Positions 23,510 through 35,247 are shown, counted from the first letter of the stretch. The stretch is DNA of 64,000 bases from Heligmosomoides polygyrus polygyrus (GCA_947396885.1 OX377203.1:23811253-23875252), one strand, 5' to 3'. Numbers and translations: made by a program. The notes: generated from the sequence alone by a model not told the origin.

Positions 23510-24648
23510 GCTGTTAAAATTTTAATAATTTTTAAAGTTCCAACTTAAGGCGAACATACAGAAAGAAAAGAAAAAATTCTAATGCTTTAGCCTTTCATTT
23601 CTTGGCCGACGGAGAGAGCGACACTAAGCCCACCGAGGTATTTGTTCTCATTTTTCACAACTGCAACAAGCATTTTCTCAGTTTCCTAATTACCTGCTAT
23701 AATTAAAGTATTTCATACGACAAAGAAAGATATCCTGTGGAGCAAGCTGGCCTACGAGTTAAGTGCTCCACAAAGAAATATTTGCACCAAAAATGACGGC
23801 GGTCACTGTTAAAATGAAATACGTTACGTCGTGCCGGAATTCCATCAAAACAATTGTAGGTGGGTAGGACACCCTCAAACTGTAGAGAATGCAGCAACGA
23901 TGTTTTGCAGAATTTTAGATTGAGTTAGGGCAGCTAGATAAGAAACAATCCAAGAGCAAAGGATAGCCATGGAGCAGTTTCAAATATCGATCAGTGTTGG
24001 TTTCACTGCTGCAATGGAGTAGTACACTGCCACCGGATAAAGTGCCCAAGACCCGGATTCTTCAACTTGTTCTTGCCATTTCATCTTCTTCAAGCTTCGT
24101 TTAAAAATTTACATTGACTGAGAATGCACATTTGAGCGTAAATTTCTAGAGAGCTTGATGTAGCTTGTTATTTCTTCCACTATGATTTTTCGATTTCCAT
24201 TACCTCCCTCCTATGTTAGGACCCAGGCTAACTATTCCTTCCTACGGGGTTGATGAATTGGTACCTGGCTGATGTGGGTGGGGAGGAGGGGGACTACCGA
24301 TATGTCTCTTATATGTGGGCTTGCCACCGCAGTTCCTATCTTTATCTTTATCCTTCTTAAAGTCTTGACAAAAAACCGTTCAATCTCTAAGAGTTGCAGA
24401 GTATTGTTTCTGGCCTCATATGTTGACCTCCTCTAATCCGCTTTGCGTCTAGCTGTCACACACAATGAACAATGAAAACAGGTGAGGGCTAGAGAGGGAA
24501 GAATCTATGCACTCGATTACTAAATAAATTTTTATGTGACACTGTAACGCCCTTCGCACGGTGGTTGGTGTGGCTGCGGTGCGTCAGCCTTCATCAAACC
24601 TGCGCGACATACGTCACCGCGTCCTTTCCTAATCACAAGGGCGGTGAG

Positions 24649-26293
24649 CAGGGGTGTGCGTAATTACGATTTACGATTTACGATTTTACGATTTACGGCG
24701 ATTTTGGAGGAATTTTTTACGATTTACGATTTACGACATTTGGGGTCGTAAATCGTAAATTTTCGTAAATGTGATCTTTGATTAACAGACACTCACATCT
24801 AGCGCGCTCCAGTTTGAGCATACTTAGAATAATTTTTGAGAGTAGACCCTCCCGTAGGCGTTCAGAATCTGTGTGTAGAATATTTCATGGTCTTGCTTTC
24901 ATCAGCTTTTTGGAGTCTAGATGAGTGATACTGCAGAAAGGTGCTCGAGCAAGATAGTTCGATTCCTCGGCTGGCCCAACGAAGGTCTCCTTCAACCATT
25001 TTTAGCTAAATTGTTGACAGATTTGCTTACAACGGATAAAGGACAAACATGTCTTTGAATGGTGCGGGAAAATGCATCACGAATGCTGTCAAATGTAGGA
25101 AAGTGAGTCTTGCATGGTGCATCTCGAGTCAACGATCGCTATCTTGTGATGAATCCGTGGAAATGCGGAAATTCCTCAAGGAGCTGCGCAATGCCAGCTC
25201 TGGTACGCTCCGAAATTTAGTTTCGATTGAAAGGCATTACTCCGCGATCATTCAAAAATTCGCTTGCATACCGTCGAAGATGTGACAGTTTAAAGAAAGG
25301 GTGCAAAAATAGTTATTAAGCCTTTGCATAATTCATGATTCTCTGCTGCGGTTCAATGCTATGAGGCGGTTTGAGGTATTAAACCCCACCCATTTCAATT
25401 TTTATTTTTATCAAAGCTTCTGCGCAAAACGGCTTTTGCGCAATCGAAATTAGCCTGTTATACTTCCTTATACGCGGACGCATCGCCGTATTATAACATA
25501 GGCCATGCGTAAAATTTTTAGTTTCGCACAACGCAAAACCTTGTGTAGGACTGAACTACACTGCGATCTTTTCGGAGACACTCTGTATTTACAGGTCAAT
25601 ATATAAAAGATTGTAGTAGCAATTCTAGTACCAAAGCTTATCTAGAACATTGGAGATTGCCATTTTTCATTTTCTTCGTGCGCACTCCCTTATTTTTGGT
25701 TCAGCGCGGCTAGTAGTGCCAAGTATCTGGTTTTACGCTTTTTGCAACATTTGCATTTTAATTTTTATCAGGAAATCAGCTTTGACATCGAGTCACAATG
25801 AGTGGTATTTGCTTAATTTAGGGGTGGGAAAATGTCGAAAAGATAGGATACAGTACCGGGTTCGTACGTTAGGTGTCTCCCTGAGTTACGGTAGCACGCC
25901 GCCCCCCCCCCCGATTACTGTAGCGTGACGGGTTGCTGAGCCCTTGCTCATCACCTTTAGCTCATCACCTCTTTGTGATGAGCTAAACATTTTATGTGAT
26001 CGCTTGTGATTTTCTTATTCACAAGGTTAACCAATAAGCAAGAATTTTCTTCACTGAAAGCCATGATTCAATTTATATACTGAAAAGGGGCGAGGGCGTT
26101 TGTTTGGTTTAGCACAAAAATAACGCCTCTTGCAAACATGGTGGCGTAATGCAGAGAACGTTTTCTCTGAGACCAACTTTGAAGCTCTAGTCTAGTTACG
26201 ATTTACGGTTTACGATTTACGATTTACGGCTGTTTTGTCGTAATTACGATTTACGATTTACGAAATTTCGGATTTCATTTACGCACACCCCTG
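24649..26293. mobile_element. hAT-like non-autonomous element with CGTAAAT-repeat ends, copy 2
   Basis: The ends are perfect inverted repeats of CAGGGGTGTGCGTAA. They are flanked by identical 8-bp duplications GCGGTGAG (24641-24648 and 26294-26301), the signature of hAT insertion. Inside both ends are arrays of ATTTACG/CGTAAAT (24661-24772, 26196-26265). Relative to copy 1 it is inverted: its right end matches copy 1's left end (GAAATCCGAAATTTCGTAAA). Its 1.64-kb interior shows no transposase and shares little with copy 1 beyond the ends. Confidence 0.85.
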
Positions 26294-27330
26294 GCGGTGA
26301 GTTTCTGGCAAGCAGCCGGTTACTTAAATCAGGGTAGCGACTTACTGACTCCTTCGTTGTTGAGTCGGACCCAGGTGTGAGCCGAGCAAGTGACGTCGGC
26401 GATTCGGTCGCCGAGCGCACGGCTCAGGCTGGGTCCAAGTCCCGGTCTCATGATCGACTGGTTGCCTATGGGGTGAATCAACCATCTCGTATGAATGCCC
26501 TTTTACATTCTCGGAAAGCTTTTAAGGTGGCGAAAATCACCGACCATACCATTTTTTCGTTCAGGGCTTACCTGGAAACTAAATCGGCAAAACGCAAAAT
26601 TCGGTCCCAATAAAGGCCACAAAATTACCGCTTCGGAGGAAGTCCGTCTTATTTTCTCCCAGTTTTCGAATATTAACCAACAATGCCGTCCACTACTGAA
26701 ACATCGAGCTCCTTCGCTGCCCTAGCACACGCCTTGCAACCAATATAACGTGTGGAAAATCCTTTTCAGCAGTGGAAAAACTGCGTACTTGAAGTTAATT
26801 AAAAGGACCTTTTTTATCTCTTGATCCTATTTTGTCAGACTTGAAAGGAGTTTCTATTAGTCAACTTCGCATAAATAAATGTTTGCATGGAGGATTTTTA
26901 ATGAGGAATAAGGGCCTCAACGTGAGCATGCTGTGTATTTGGATTACACTTGCGGAGAGGACAAAATTAACCAAATTTGGTAGTGTTCAATGTTGCCCAA
27001 ATTACTACAACAATCTAAATTCAGATAGTTTGAGAATAATAGAGAATTTCCGAATTTGATTAAACTGTCTGGTGGAGTGGCCGTGGGAAACGCCAGTGGC
27101 GCTTCTGGAGAGGTCGCAAATCAGACGTCCTTCAGAAGAGAACTGCATAACTAAGTCACGTGTTGTCGTACTGCATCCTAATAGCAAGCATGAATTGTGC
27201 CATGAAGAGGAGAATTAGGATTATGTTAGCAGAAAGCTGAGTAAATTTTGTGCAAGTTATCGATGGGTTATTCCGCCGGAAGACGTGTTTCTTTCAAGGA
27301 ATTTGAGCGATATTGTACATGTATGTATTA
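26294..27330. other. no recognisable gene
   Basis: A plus frame at 26377-26613 and a minus frame at 27005-27187 are open for 60-78 codons without splice or family support. Nothing else is seen. Confidence 0.35.
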
Positions 27331-27463
27331 GGGGTCATTTAGTGTGCGTGCGATGCGCGACGCGATGTATGTGTAGTGGGCAAATTTATTGGGAGAAGCG
27401 ATTGATCAGTTGGGCCACTACACATTGCATCGTGTCGTGCGTCGCGCGCACACTAAACGACCC
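27331..27463. mobile_element. 133-bp MITE-like palindrome
   Basis: GGGGTCATTTAGTGTGCGTG and the following bases to about 27380 pair with 27411-27463 (...CGCACACTAAACGACCC). TTA occurs directly outside both ends, a possible 3-bp target duplication. The centre is an about 30-bp loop. Confidence 0.7.
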
Positions 27464-28019
27464 TTACGAAAGCGGCCGATTCTATGATCTCACAGCTGCA
27501 AGCTTGCAGATTCTGCCGTTCATATGCGCATATAGTTCCCTTGTTGAGAGGCATAATATTGTAGCAGATCAGAGCTTATGAAAGGTATCTAAAGACAAAG
27601 CATGAAACAAAAGCTGTTCCAACATTTTCTACTCTTGTAAATTAAGTGTACTAATCGGGACGGAAGCTTCACGTAAAACATCATCATGCTCATCTGTGCG
27701 AAATTTTCCTAGAACTGAAGTTTAAGAATGCGGTTTATTCTTTGTAATCTGTAGACATGTCTCTTGCACAACGTCAATCCTTCAAATTTCTGACACTTCC
27801 AAGACTTCTATTTTGTGTTGTTAAATAGGATTTCAGATATTTTTTAAAAGTTTGTGAGCTATAACTGACCAACAACTATATTTGCAGCTATGAATTTCTT
27901 GTCAACGGCTGCATTAAGCAAATGTATATTTGTATAGTTGTTATCCTGGTTAAGATCAACGTTAGCTCTTTAAAGCGAGAGAGTGGAGAAGAGGCCAGAC
28001 TTTAATCAAAGTTTGTTAA

Positions 28020-28546
28020 CCCTTTCACGACACGCGCGATTTTGACGAGACTGTCGCGTAGGACAGCGCGTACTTTGCCCGCGCGCAGAGTGTCCGACGA
28101 CGTCGTAGGACAATGTCCCAGGGAGCGCACAAAATTTTCCAGTCTATCACGGACGAGGGATATAATACGCGCGATTGATGTGAATATACCAGTAACCAAA
28201 GAAGATTCTGGAAGCAATGATAGATGTACATACCAGTAAACTATGTTTGTATTATTATACCATCAAGTAATCAAAAACTGCCTATGAAATATTTTTTATA
28301 ATGGTGTCCCATCGCGTCGATTCTTGCGTGATTTGTTAAATATGAGTAAAACACTAAGCAATGAAGTTTTCCATGGACCATCTTGACCACATATATTAGT
28401 GTACTCAGTGATTAATACTGTACTATTAAATGTTTGATAACTTTTCATAAAGTGTTTTTATGGGGGTGTCCGACGACATCGTCGGACAATTTCCCACGCG
28501 GCAAAAAAGGTGTCCGACGGCATCGTCGGACAATGTCGTGGAAGGG
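28020..28546. mobile_element. piggyBac-type MITE flanked by TTAA
   Basis: The element begins CCCTTTCACGACA and ends TGTCGTGGAAGGG, inverted repeats with one mismatch, and is bordered on both sides by TTAA (28016-28019, 28547-28550), the piggyBac target. Subterminal palindromes GTCCGACGACATCGTCGGAC recur near 28090, 28468 and 28511. At 527 bp and without a transposase it must depend on one in trans. Confidence 0.8.
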
Positions 28547-28765
28547 TTAATGGAACCTCAGTTTAACAGAATATTGTATCCCCTGGAACGCATCACTTTT
28601 CGAAGGTCAACCATGAAGTGTGCCTACCTAGGTAGTTTGGATATAAGCTTGGCTATATGTACTAGTTTCAATAGATTTCAACAAATCCAACTAAAGGCCT
28701 TTCTTTTTGACGACGACAGTAAAATTGAAAGTGAACTACTTAACAAAACTACACTTAGGTAGCAA

Positions 28766-28849
28766 GCAATCTCCTGTCGGGTATAGTAAGCCTATCCCCG
28801 ACAGGAGATTGCATAGAATTTCCATGCAATCTCTGTCGGGGATAGGCTT
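28766..28849. repeat. three-armed inverted repeat
   Basis: GCAATCTCCTGTCGGG (28766 on), its complement CCCCGACAGGAGATTGC (to 28812), and again GCAATCTCTGTCGGGG (from 28826) alternate in orientation. The middle arm can pair with either neighbour, so two mutually exclusive hairpins are possible. Confidence 0.8.
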
Positions 28850-29764
28850 CACCGTTTGGGTTTGCTTAGCTTTTCTCCTCCCTCTCCCAACCTAGGATAG
28901 ATCCCACATTTCTAATCAGTGAAAGCAACGGTTTAACCAACAGTCGAATAGCTGCTTAAAAACCTAGGTTTCTGAAACTTTACGAGGAGTTTTGATAGTG
29001 TTTTGGTGTGTCTCAACTAATAGTGTAATTTTCTTTCACCGTCAACCATGTGCTCTTTCTCTTTGTGAATTCGTTAATGGTGGGTCTGAAGTGGGCATTT
29101 AATGAAACCACATGCAAGAATAACTTTGTCAAATTTTCAATGTTGGTATTGCGGATCACTTTAGAATGACAGAATTGCAACGAAACAAGCAGCTTCTAGA
29201 TTTTCTTCTCTTTCGTTTCTTGCTTCTTAACAGGTGTTGACGGCTCTGTTGCTCGAACTGTGACAGTAACGCTAACCTGAAATTGTTTTTTTCTTATTTT
29301 CAAGTCTACTTTTTAGCATATTATCAAGTAGGAAATGTGTTATGTGTTGTAGAATTTGTCTTTCTCAAAACACTTCTTCCACGAGTTTGTTCGGAAACTA
29401 GTACAGCTTTTTAACCTCTGTTCTTGAAGCGAAATTTTGCAGATTTAAATGCATCATTTTAGAGCCATTAAAAAACTGTTAATGTCTACAAATCATTGAC
29501 AATAATGGCATATTTACTTCTTAATAAAAAGGAAGAACAATGTCCCGCCACGATGGATCAATGTCCTGAAGCTCTAAACATCTACCATTTTCCCCAAGTG
29601 TTTTTCGCTATACTACCACGGCATTGAAATCCGTAGAAATCAAATGAAGATGTTCCAAGGTTGCTGTTTTGACCTTCTGCTTGCTACCATTAAGCTTTCC
29701 AGAAAAACTATTAAAAAAGCAACAATAATAAATACAATATCTTAAGACAGCAGTTTCCTTGGTC
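28850..29764. other. no recognisable feature
   Basis: AT-rich sequence with no long frame, no inverted repeat and no match elsewhere in the window that I could see. Confidence 0.5.
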
Positions 29765-30500
29765 TCCATGTTTATATCTTCGTTATCATAGTAAAGCTCG
29801 GTGTAGTGAAACCTTTATTGACGACGTTTCGAGCCTTAAGCCCTTCTTCAGGTCTAAAAGAATCATCGCTTATACACCACGCATTGCATGCACTCAATAG
29901 TAACAAAACGAATGACACTACGGACCTCGCTGGGTTATCGGGAAGGAAGTGGGGAAGCCAATGACTTCGAGTAGCGGTGTTTGGCTGAAAATGAGGTGCA
30001 GTGGTCTCTTGGTTGCTTATGTAGAATAGCAGGGAGTGACCGGTCTCTCGTCTCTCAATGTTGCCATCATCCTCAGTAGTCACATCGCTTGCCCTTGGAG
30101 ACTGATAAGGCCCATTGCACACTTTATTTCTTCCTTCTTGTTGACGGGTGGTCGTCAGTGCTTTATTCAAGCGCTTCCTTTATCTTCTTCTCTACTGGAT
30201 CCGATGGATTCCTAAGGAGAATCGAGACTCGCAGCTCTGGCAGTGGATCACGTGTGTATCTGAGGGTACGATGTCTAGAGAATGGATTATCTGGGTAGCT
30301 CTGGGGGATGGCCTTTCCTCACTTCCTTCCCGACAACCCAGTCAGGTCCGTAGGTGCCAATCGTTTTGTCGCTCTTGAGTGTATGCAATGTATAGCGTAT
30401 AGTCGATGATTATTTTAGACCTGAAAAGGGATCAAGGCCCGAAATGTCTTCAATAAAGATTCGACTACATCGAGCTTCACGACTATGATAACGAAAAAAT
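29765..30500. mobile_element. head-to-head pair of Penelope-like 3' ends
   Basis: The outer about 80 bp on each side are inverted copies: minus strand 29851-29780 reads CTGAAGAAGGGCTTAAGG then CTCGAAACGTC and AATAAAGG; plus strand 30421-30495 reads CTGAAAAGGGATCAAGG then CCCGAAATGTC and AATAAAG. Further inside, GGTTATCGGGAAGGAAGTGG near 29933 pairs with its inverted partner near 30320-30343. The motif order matches the PLE ends at 32.5-33.1 kb but the sequence is a different family. No endonuclease coding remains. Confidence 0.65.
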
Positions 30501-30747
30501 AATGCAGTAATTATAATAAATATAGGACTAAGGTCGGCAACACCGGATTTACCAAAATCCTTCAGTGAACCTTGCGTTTGTTTGTCTCGCCAATAGGTTT
30601 CTTAATGGTTACACTTATCTCTCATGTGAAAGACAAACTGTGCAATATTTTCGTTCATTGAAGCATACAAGTGTAAGGCACACTGTCGCAGCACTTGCAA
30701 TAAATAAAATAGTGATACAATTTAATATACTAAAAAGCAAAAAATTA

Positions 30748-31568
30748 TTAATTGCATAGAATTAGCTCTACAACGACGCACAACGCTGCAAAACCTAATA
30801 GATTTGCACTCTGAAGAATGTTGGAGAAGTTGCACATGACAGGCCTGGATTACATTCCGGATAACCTAATAAATAATGCTATATCAATTCAACGATGATT
30901 TTAATATTTTCAAAGATTTTTCTTTAGAACGTCCTCATCTAATTTTCATGAAAATGCTGGGATAGCAAGATCACAAGAAGGATACTTATTTTTCCGTTGA
31001 AATCACACTTGCATACCTCTGCCTGAGCATCTTCCCTCCCACTGGTGATCAGATTCGCTACACGATTCACAAGCTGCACAATCGAATCCTCTTTCTCTTT
31101 TTTTACAGGAGGGGCTAAATAGGAGCTAGGAAATTTTCGAAACATGCCTCATTAAAGATCCGTGCAATGGACGCTTTAAAAGTCTTACCACTTTCTTGGA
31201 TCACTTTTTGTATCACAGGTTTTTCAACTATCTCTTTCGGTCCCACGAACACGGTAACTGCATTCTAAATAAATTTAAATGGTATTTAAAGCTATTACTA
31301 ATGCAGATTTGCAGAAGGGTGATTGAAAGCAGCAGTTGAGAACTACAGTAGCTATCCTATCTGCTTAGTTCTTCATTTTGACACGATTTGCTAACTATGC
31401 GTTGCTTAGAAATGGCTTGTCTTCAGTTGTGGCCTAGCTAGCATTAAAACACACCGGATTTTTTTCCACGTTTAATAGTTCTGCAGGTTTTGCTGTTGTC
31501 GCACTTTCCCACTCCTGATCCGAAAGTCCTTCTAGAGACTGACCTTCGTGTTCTCTTGTAGAATTTGC
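30748..31568 (-). CDS. 3' exons of a probable minus-strand host gene
   Basis: Exons 31568-31455, 31264-31189, 31114-31017 and possibly 30810-30748 join in phase (0, 1, 0) on the minus strand. Donors are GTGTGT, GTAAGA and GTATGC; acceptors are CTTTAAG, TTATTTAG, TCCTATTTAG and ATTCTTCAG. The product is polar: SLEGLSDQEWESATTAKPAE, then GPKEIVEKPVIQKVIQES, then KEKEDSIVQLVNRVANLITS. If the last exon is right it ends with a hydrophobic tail (LLGFAALCVVVELILCN). A further upstream exon near 31719-31660 (ECSRSSSARSNLKLKE) would fit phase 0. I do not recognise the family. It may be the 3' part of the gene that starts at 35891. Confidence 0.5.
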
Positions 31569-32459
31569 CTTAAAGTATTGCCGTGAAAGAATGTGAGATG
31601 AAATGTGGATCAGGAGGAATTCCAACAGAGCAAAAGCGAATGACGTTTCTACTTTTGAGCATGACCTCTTTTAACTTTAAATTGGATCTTGCGGAGGAGG
31701 ATCTGGAGCATTCGCCTGAAGTGCGGAAGTAAGTTATAAGATTAGAGTAAAGAACGAATCTCTGCTCTCCAATTATAATAAAAGTATGTGCTTCGTTTTT
31801 GACATATCGTTCAACCGTGGTGTACTGAAAGTTAAAATGCTTCAAAAAAAAGTAACATGAAATGGATTCCAAGAGTTTAGTATAGAGTTGAGATACCAAG
31901 TCTCATTGCTGGCGTGAATAGATTGTACAGCCACAGCCGAGTTTTTCCATGAGAATGACGCCAGGAGTTCAGTGCCCCCACACTGTAGCATTGTCGCGTT
32001 TTTAATGTTAGTGAACGTTAGAAAGGATCTTCACAGAGATCCGTATGTTTCCTGCATTTTCTTTACCATAAGTCTACGCGTTTAGCACAGTTGTGTATAA
32101 ACGCTCTACCCTATTAATACGATGAAGGATAAAGGCCGGGATGCCTCACGCTTTTTTCAAACAACCTATATTCTTTTAGCAATATATAGGACCTAGCCAT
32201 CACCAGTATTATGTACCACCTTGGTTCCATCTTCGTCATAATTCTTCAGAGCACCTCCTGTTAAACTCGGCGAGCTCTGGTGGTCTTCCAGTTCAACTCT
32301 ACCATACAAAATGTGTGTATGAGTGAATTTTCGAATTTATTTATCTTCTCCAATGTTATCATTATCGGCAACGTTATCATTTTTGGATACTGCTTCTAAA
32401 GAAACAGTAGAGTTTCGAACAGAAGTAGTGGGAATTAATAGTTCATGCATGTACTTTCA

Positions 32460-33730
32460 CATCTGTTCCGCATCGTCAAACTTCCTGCCTTGTAAATGGT
32501 CGCGTAGCGATAGTCGAGTAGTTGGTTTAGCGTAGCCAAGATTGGTACAAGGCTTTATTCCGGCTGACGTTTCGGCGTTGTCGTCTTCTTCAGAGGCTGG
32601 AAAAGTCGAAGTCATTTGAGAAACTACCCTCCCAAATGCCATTTCATTCTGCAGGAGCCCATCCAAAAGGCTAAGAGACCAAGAGAACGACAACGTAGAA
32701 AGTCAGTAAAAGGCTAACCTTTATGAGTGGACAAATGAGCCCACTGACACCCTAGCTGAACGGAAGATGGGTGAATGACATAGAGCCCTTGGGACCACAT
32801 GCCTTAGGGACCTAAGGCTCAGTGGGCTCATTTGTCCACTCATAAAGGTTAGCCTTTTACTGACTTTCTACGTTGTCGTTCTCTTGGTCTCTTAGCCTTT
32901 TGGATGGGCTCCTGCAGAATGAAATGGCATTTGGGAGGGTAGTTTCTCAAATGACTTCGACTTTTCCAGGCTCTGAAGAAGGCGACAACGCCGAAACGTC
33001 AGCCGGAATAAAGCCTTGTACCAATCTTGGCTACGCTAAACCAACTACTCGACTATTGCAACATCAAAGATGCCAAGGTTTATCGAGAGTCGAACATGGA
33101 ATGGTCGCGTAGCGAATGAAACGGAAGGTAGTCTGTTGGCGTCAAGTCTAATGAATATGGTGGCCAGTAGGTGCTATCCCAACCTTTGGAGTTTTTTTTT
33201 TTTGTTGGTTGCCACAATGTCAGAACTTGCGCAACTCCCAGCGAATAATTCCTCTTCAATTCCACCAGACACTGAGCATTGCTTGTGGGTATGGAGTTCC
33301 GGCTTCTGCGTTTTATGCCTGATTCCCTGATTCTCCACATCCGAGCCAATGGCGCCTCCATATGTGTTTCGCGTAAAGGACCCGCTCTTCGTCACCAGTA
33401 ACCTAGTTGTCGAGTGAAGTGAAATTCCGACAGAATTTCGGAAAGTTATGCACGCATCTATCCGTACTTGAAGCTGGTGACCGACCAGATCATGAGGTAT
33501 CCATATCTGCATGCGTTTTCAATGTGATGCAGCTGAGCAGCCGTTGTATCAAGATGGCTTTGGAGTTCCTCTCTCAGGCCACGAGTGTCACCCTAGAGAT
33601 TTTTTTCAATCTGCTTCAAAAAGTGCTCGTCATTTACTGCATCCGGTCGACCACATCGTGATTTGTCGCTGAAGCCGAAGTCACCGTTTCCCGTTTCTGA
33701 ATATGCCAGCCAATATTTTGTCGTGGCGTA
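32460..33730 (-). pseudogene. mariner transposase relic, split by a PLE insertion
   Basis: On the minus strand, mariner landmarks appear in order: a HTH-side block (GRPDAVNDEHFLKQIE near 33650), the first-aspartate region (LLVTKSGSFTRNTYGG, mutated), LHTHKQCSVSGGIEEE, PPYSLDLTPTDYLPFHSL near 33140 (third aspartate), and, beyond the PLE block, LQGRKFDDAEQM near 32470-32500. Frameshifts are numerous. The PLE dimer at 32511-33099 interrupts the region just after the third aspartate block. Confidence 0.75.
32495..33115. mobile_element. head-to-head PLE dimer with 16-bp target duplication
   Basis: Two PLE 3' tails point outward: 32511-32818 (minus) and about 32819-33058 (plus), nearly identical over 240 bp. 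Each carries CTGAAGAAG...CGCCGAAACGTC and AATAAAGCC near its outer end. The direct repeat AATGGTCGCGTAGCGA stands at 32495-32510 and 33100-33115, the expected target-site duplication of a single insertion. About 40 bp of unassigned sequence (33059-33099) lies inside the right duplication. No endonuclease or RT is present; open frames here only encode the tail. Confidence 0.8.
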
Positions 33731-34352
33731 GAAATCGCATGGAGTAAAGCGCGACTTTTTTCAACCACATTAACAGCAGAATATTAGGAAATTTTAGCTA
33801 TAAATAGACTACTGGCCAAACTTTACACATTTTTGAACGGAAGCTTCTAGAAGAATTTTCAAAAGGTGTGGAACTGAGTGGCAAGAATCTTTTCCGATTT
33901 TTTTTTTGGATTTTCGAAGCTCGCTTATTTATCCCGACTAGGTGTATAGTTCAGATGACTACAGGAGACTACATCGGCGAAACGAGCAGACCCCTTTGGG
34001 ACACTTTTATATGAGTTTCGAAGATCTTAAGAGCTTCACCAGCAGAAATGTTAGAAATTTTCACCTGCACCAGTACCTACCTGCGTTTTTGGGATACCCG
34101 GTATTTTGCCGCAATTTGTAGTACGTTTTATGCTTCAAAACAAGCAGAAGTTAATCGAGTATTCAAGCGAAGCACAATCAATCGTGAGTGGAATGCAAGA
34201 ATTCAGACGAGGGCGCTGGCCAATCCCTTCCGATCACATTTCAGAAAATCCCTATTTTCCTTGCGCCTTTGTGTGAACAGATTAAATATTATCTTTTTCA
34301 GTAACTTTACCAGCAGCAAAATTATCACTTTTCAAACACTGCTTACATCTTA

Positions 34353-35246
34353 TGCCAGGCTGGCTGTCCAATAATTCTTGTCCGAAATTTTCACCATTTT
34401 TAATTTTTTTCAACTTTATTGAAAAACAAGTCTAATCAACAATATAATCACCACAGTTATCCACAACAGTAGCCCATCGATTGGGCAAGTCGCCGATGCC
34501 CTTCGCCCAGAACTCCGGGGGCTGCGACTCGAAGAAGTCCGCGATGTCGGATTTGAGGTTGTCGTAGTTGGTGAATTTTCTTCCGGCCGAATGGTGCTTC
34601 AGCGGGCGGAACAAGTGGTAGTCGGAGGGGACGAGGTCCGGGGAATACGGCGGATGGGCAACCGTCTCCCAGCCGAGCGTCGCCAACTTCTGCTGGGTCT
34701 CCTTCGCCACGTGGGGGCGCGCGTTGTCGTGAAGCAGGTGGACCGAGGCCCGTCGGGGACGCTTTTCTCGGATGGCGGCGGCTAGTTTCTCGAGCTGATC
34801 GGTGTAGATGGAGGCGGTGACCGTTCTGCCTTGCGGGAGCAGCTCGAAGTACAGCATGCCCTTGAGTCCCACTAGCAGCAGAGCATGATCTTCAGTGGGT
34901 GTTCCCTGCCCTCGAGGCTCGTATCGCCGCTCTCGAAACGATTGAACCAGCGCCTGACTGTGCGTTGGGACACTGCATCCTCCTTGCACGCTCTGCAGAA
35001 GTTGGCGACCGCGGTGCCTGTGTCGTTGCCCAGCAGCCACTCGTAGTACACGAACGTACGAATTCGACCTTGGTCCATTTTAGCTTGTACTGGTAGCTAG
35101 GCGAGGCGCCTGCGCCTTATATACCCCTAGCGTGGAACTCTGGAGAACCTTCTATAAGGTTTTTACACTTGCCTGATATTATAACACTTCTAAAGAAAGT
35201 TATAGAATTTTGAAAATTTTCGGACAGGAATTATTGGACAGCCTGG
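34353..35246 (-). mobile_element. internally deleted DD34D mariner
   Basis: The ends are inverted copies of CCAGGCTGTCCAATAATTC and beyond (about 35 bp, with a 4-bp GGCT repeat in the left copy), bordered by TA. The minus strand codes for a transposase N-terminus from 35078 (MDQGRIRTFVYYEWLLG through RWFNRFESGDTSLEGREHP), then jumps with a frame change to MLYFELLPQGRTV and runs to a stop at 34432. The second and third aspartates are intact (HDNARPH; SPDLVPSDYHLF, 34 residues apart), but the first-aspartate region is deleted, so it is catalytically dead. Coding sequence is GC-rich and little decayed, suggesting a recent arrival. Confidence 0.85.
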
Positions 35247-35247
35247 T

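Noticed and set aside
23703..23897. Minus frame with a cysteine/aromatic protein-like stretch after TTCTCTACAG
   Set aside because: Only one possible exon, with two alternative splice readings and no partner; too weak to annotate.
32457..33112. Two opposite 'genes' encoding the same peptide
   Set aside because: They are the tail of a Penelope-like element in two orientations; the shared peptide is noncoding tail read in frame.
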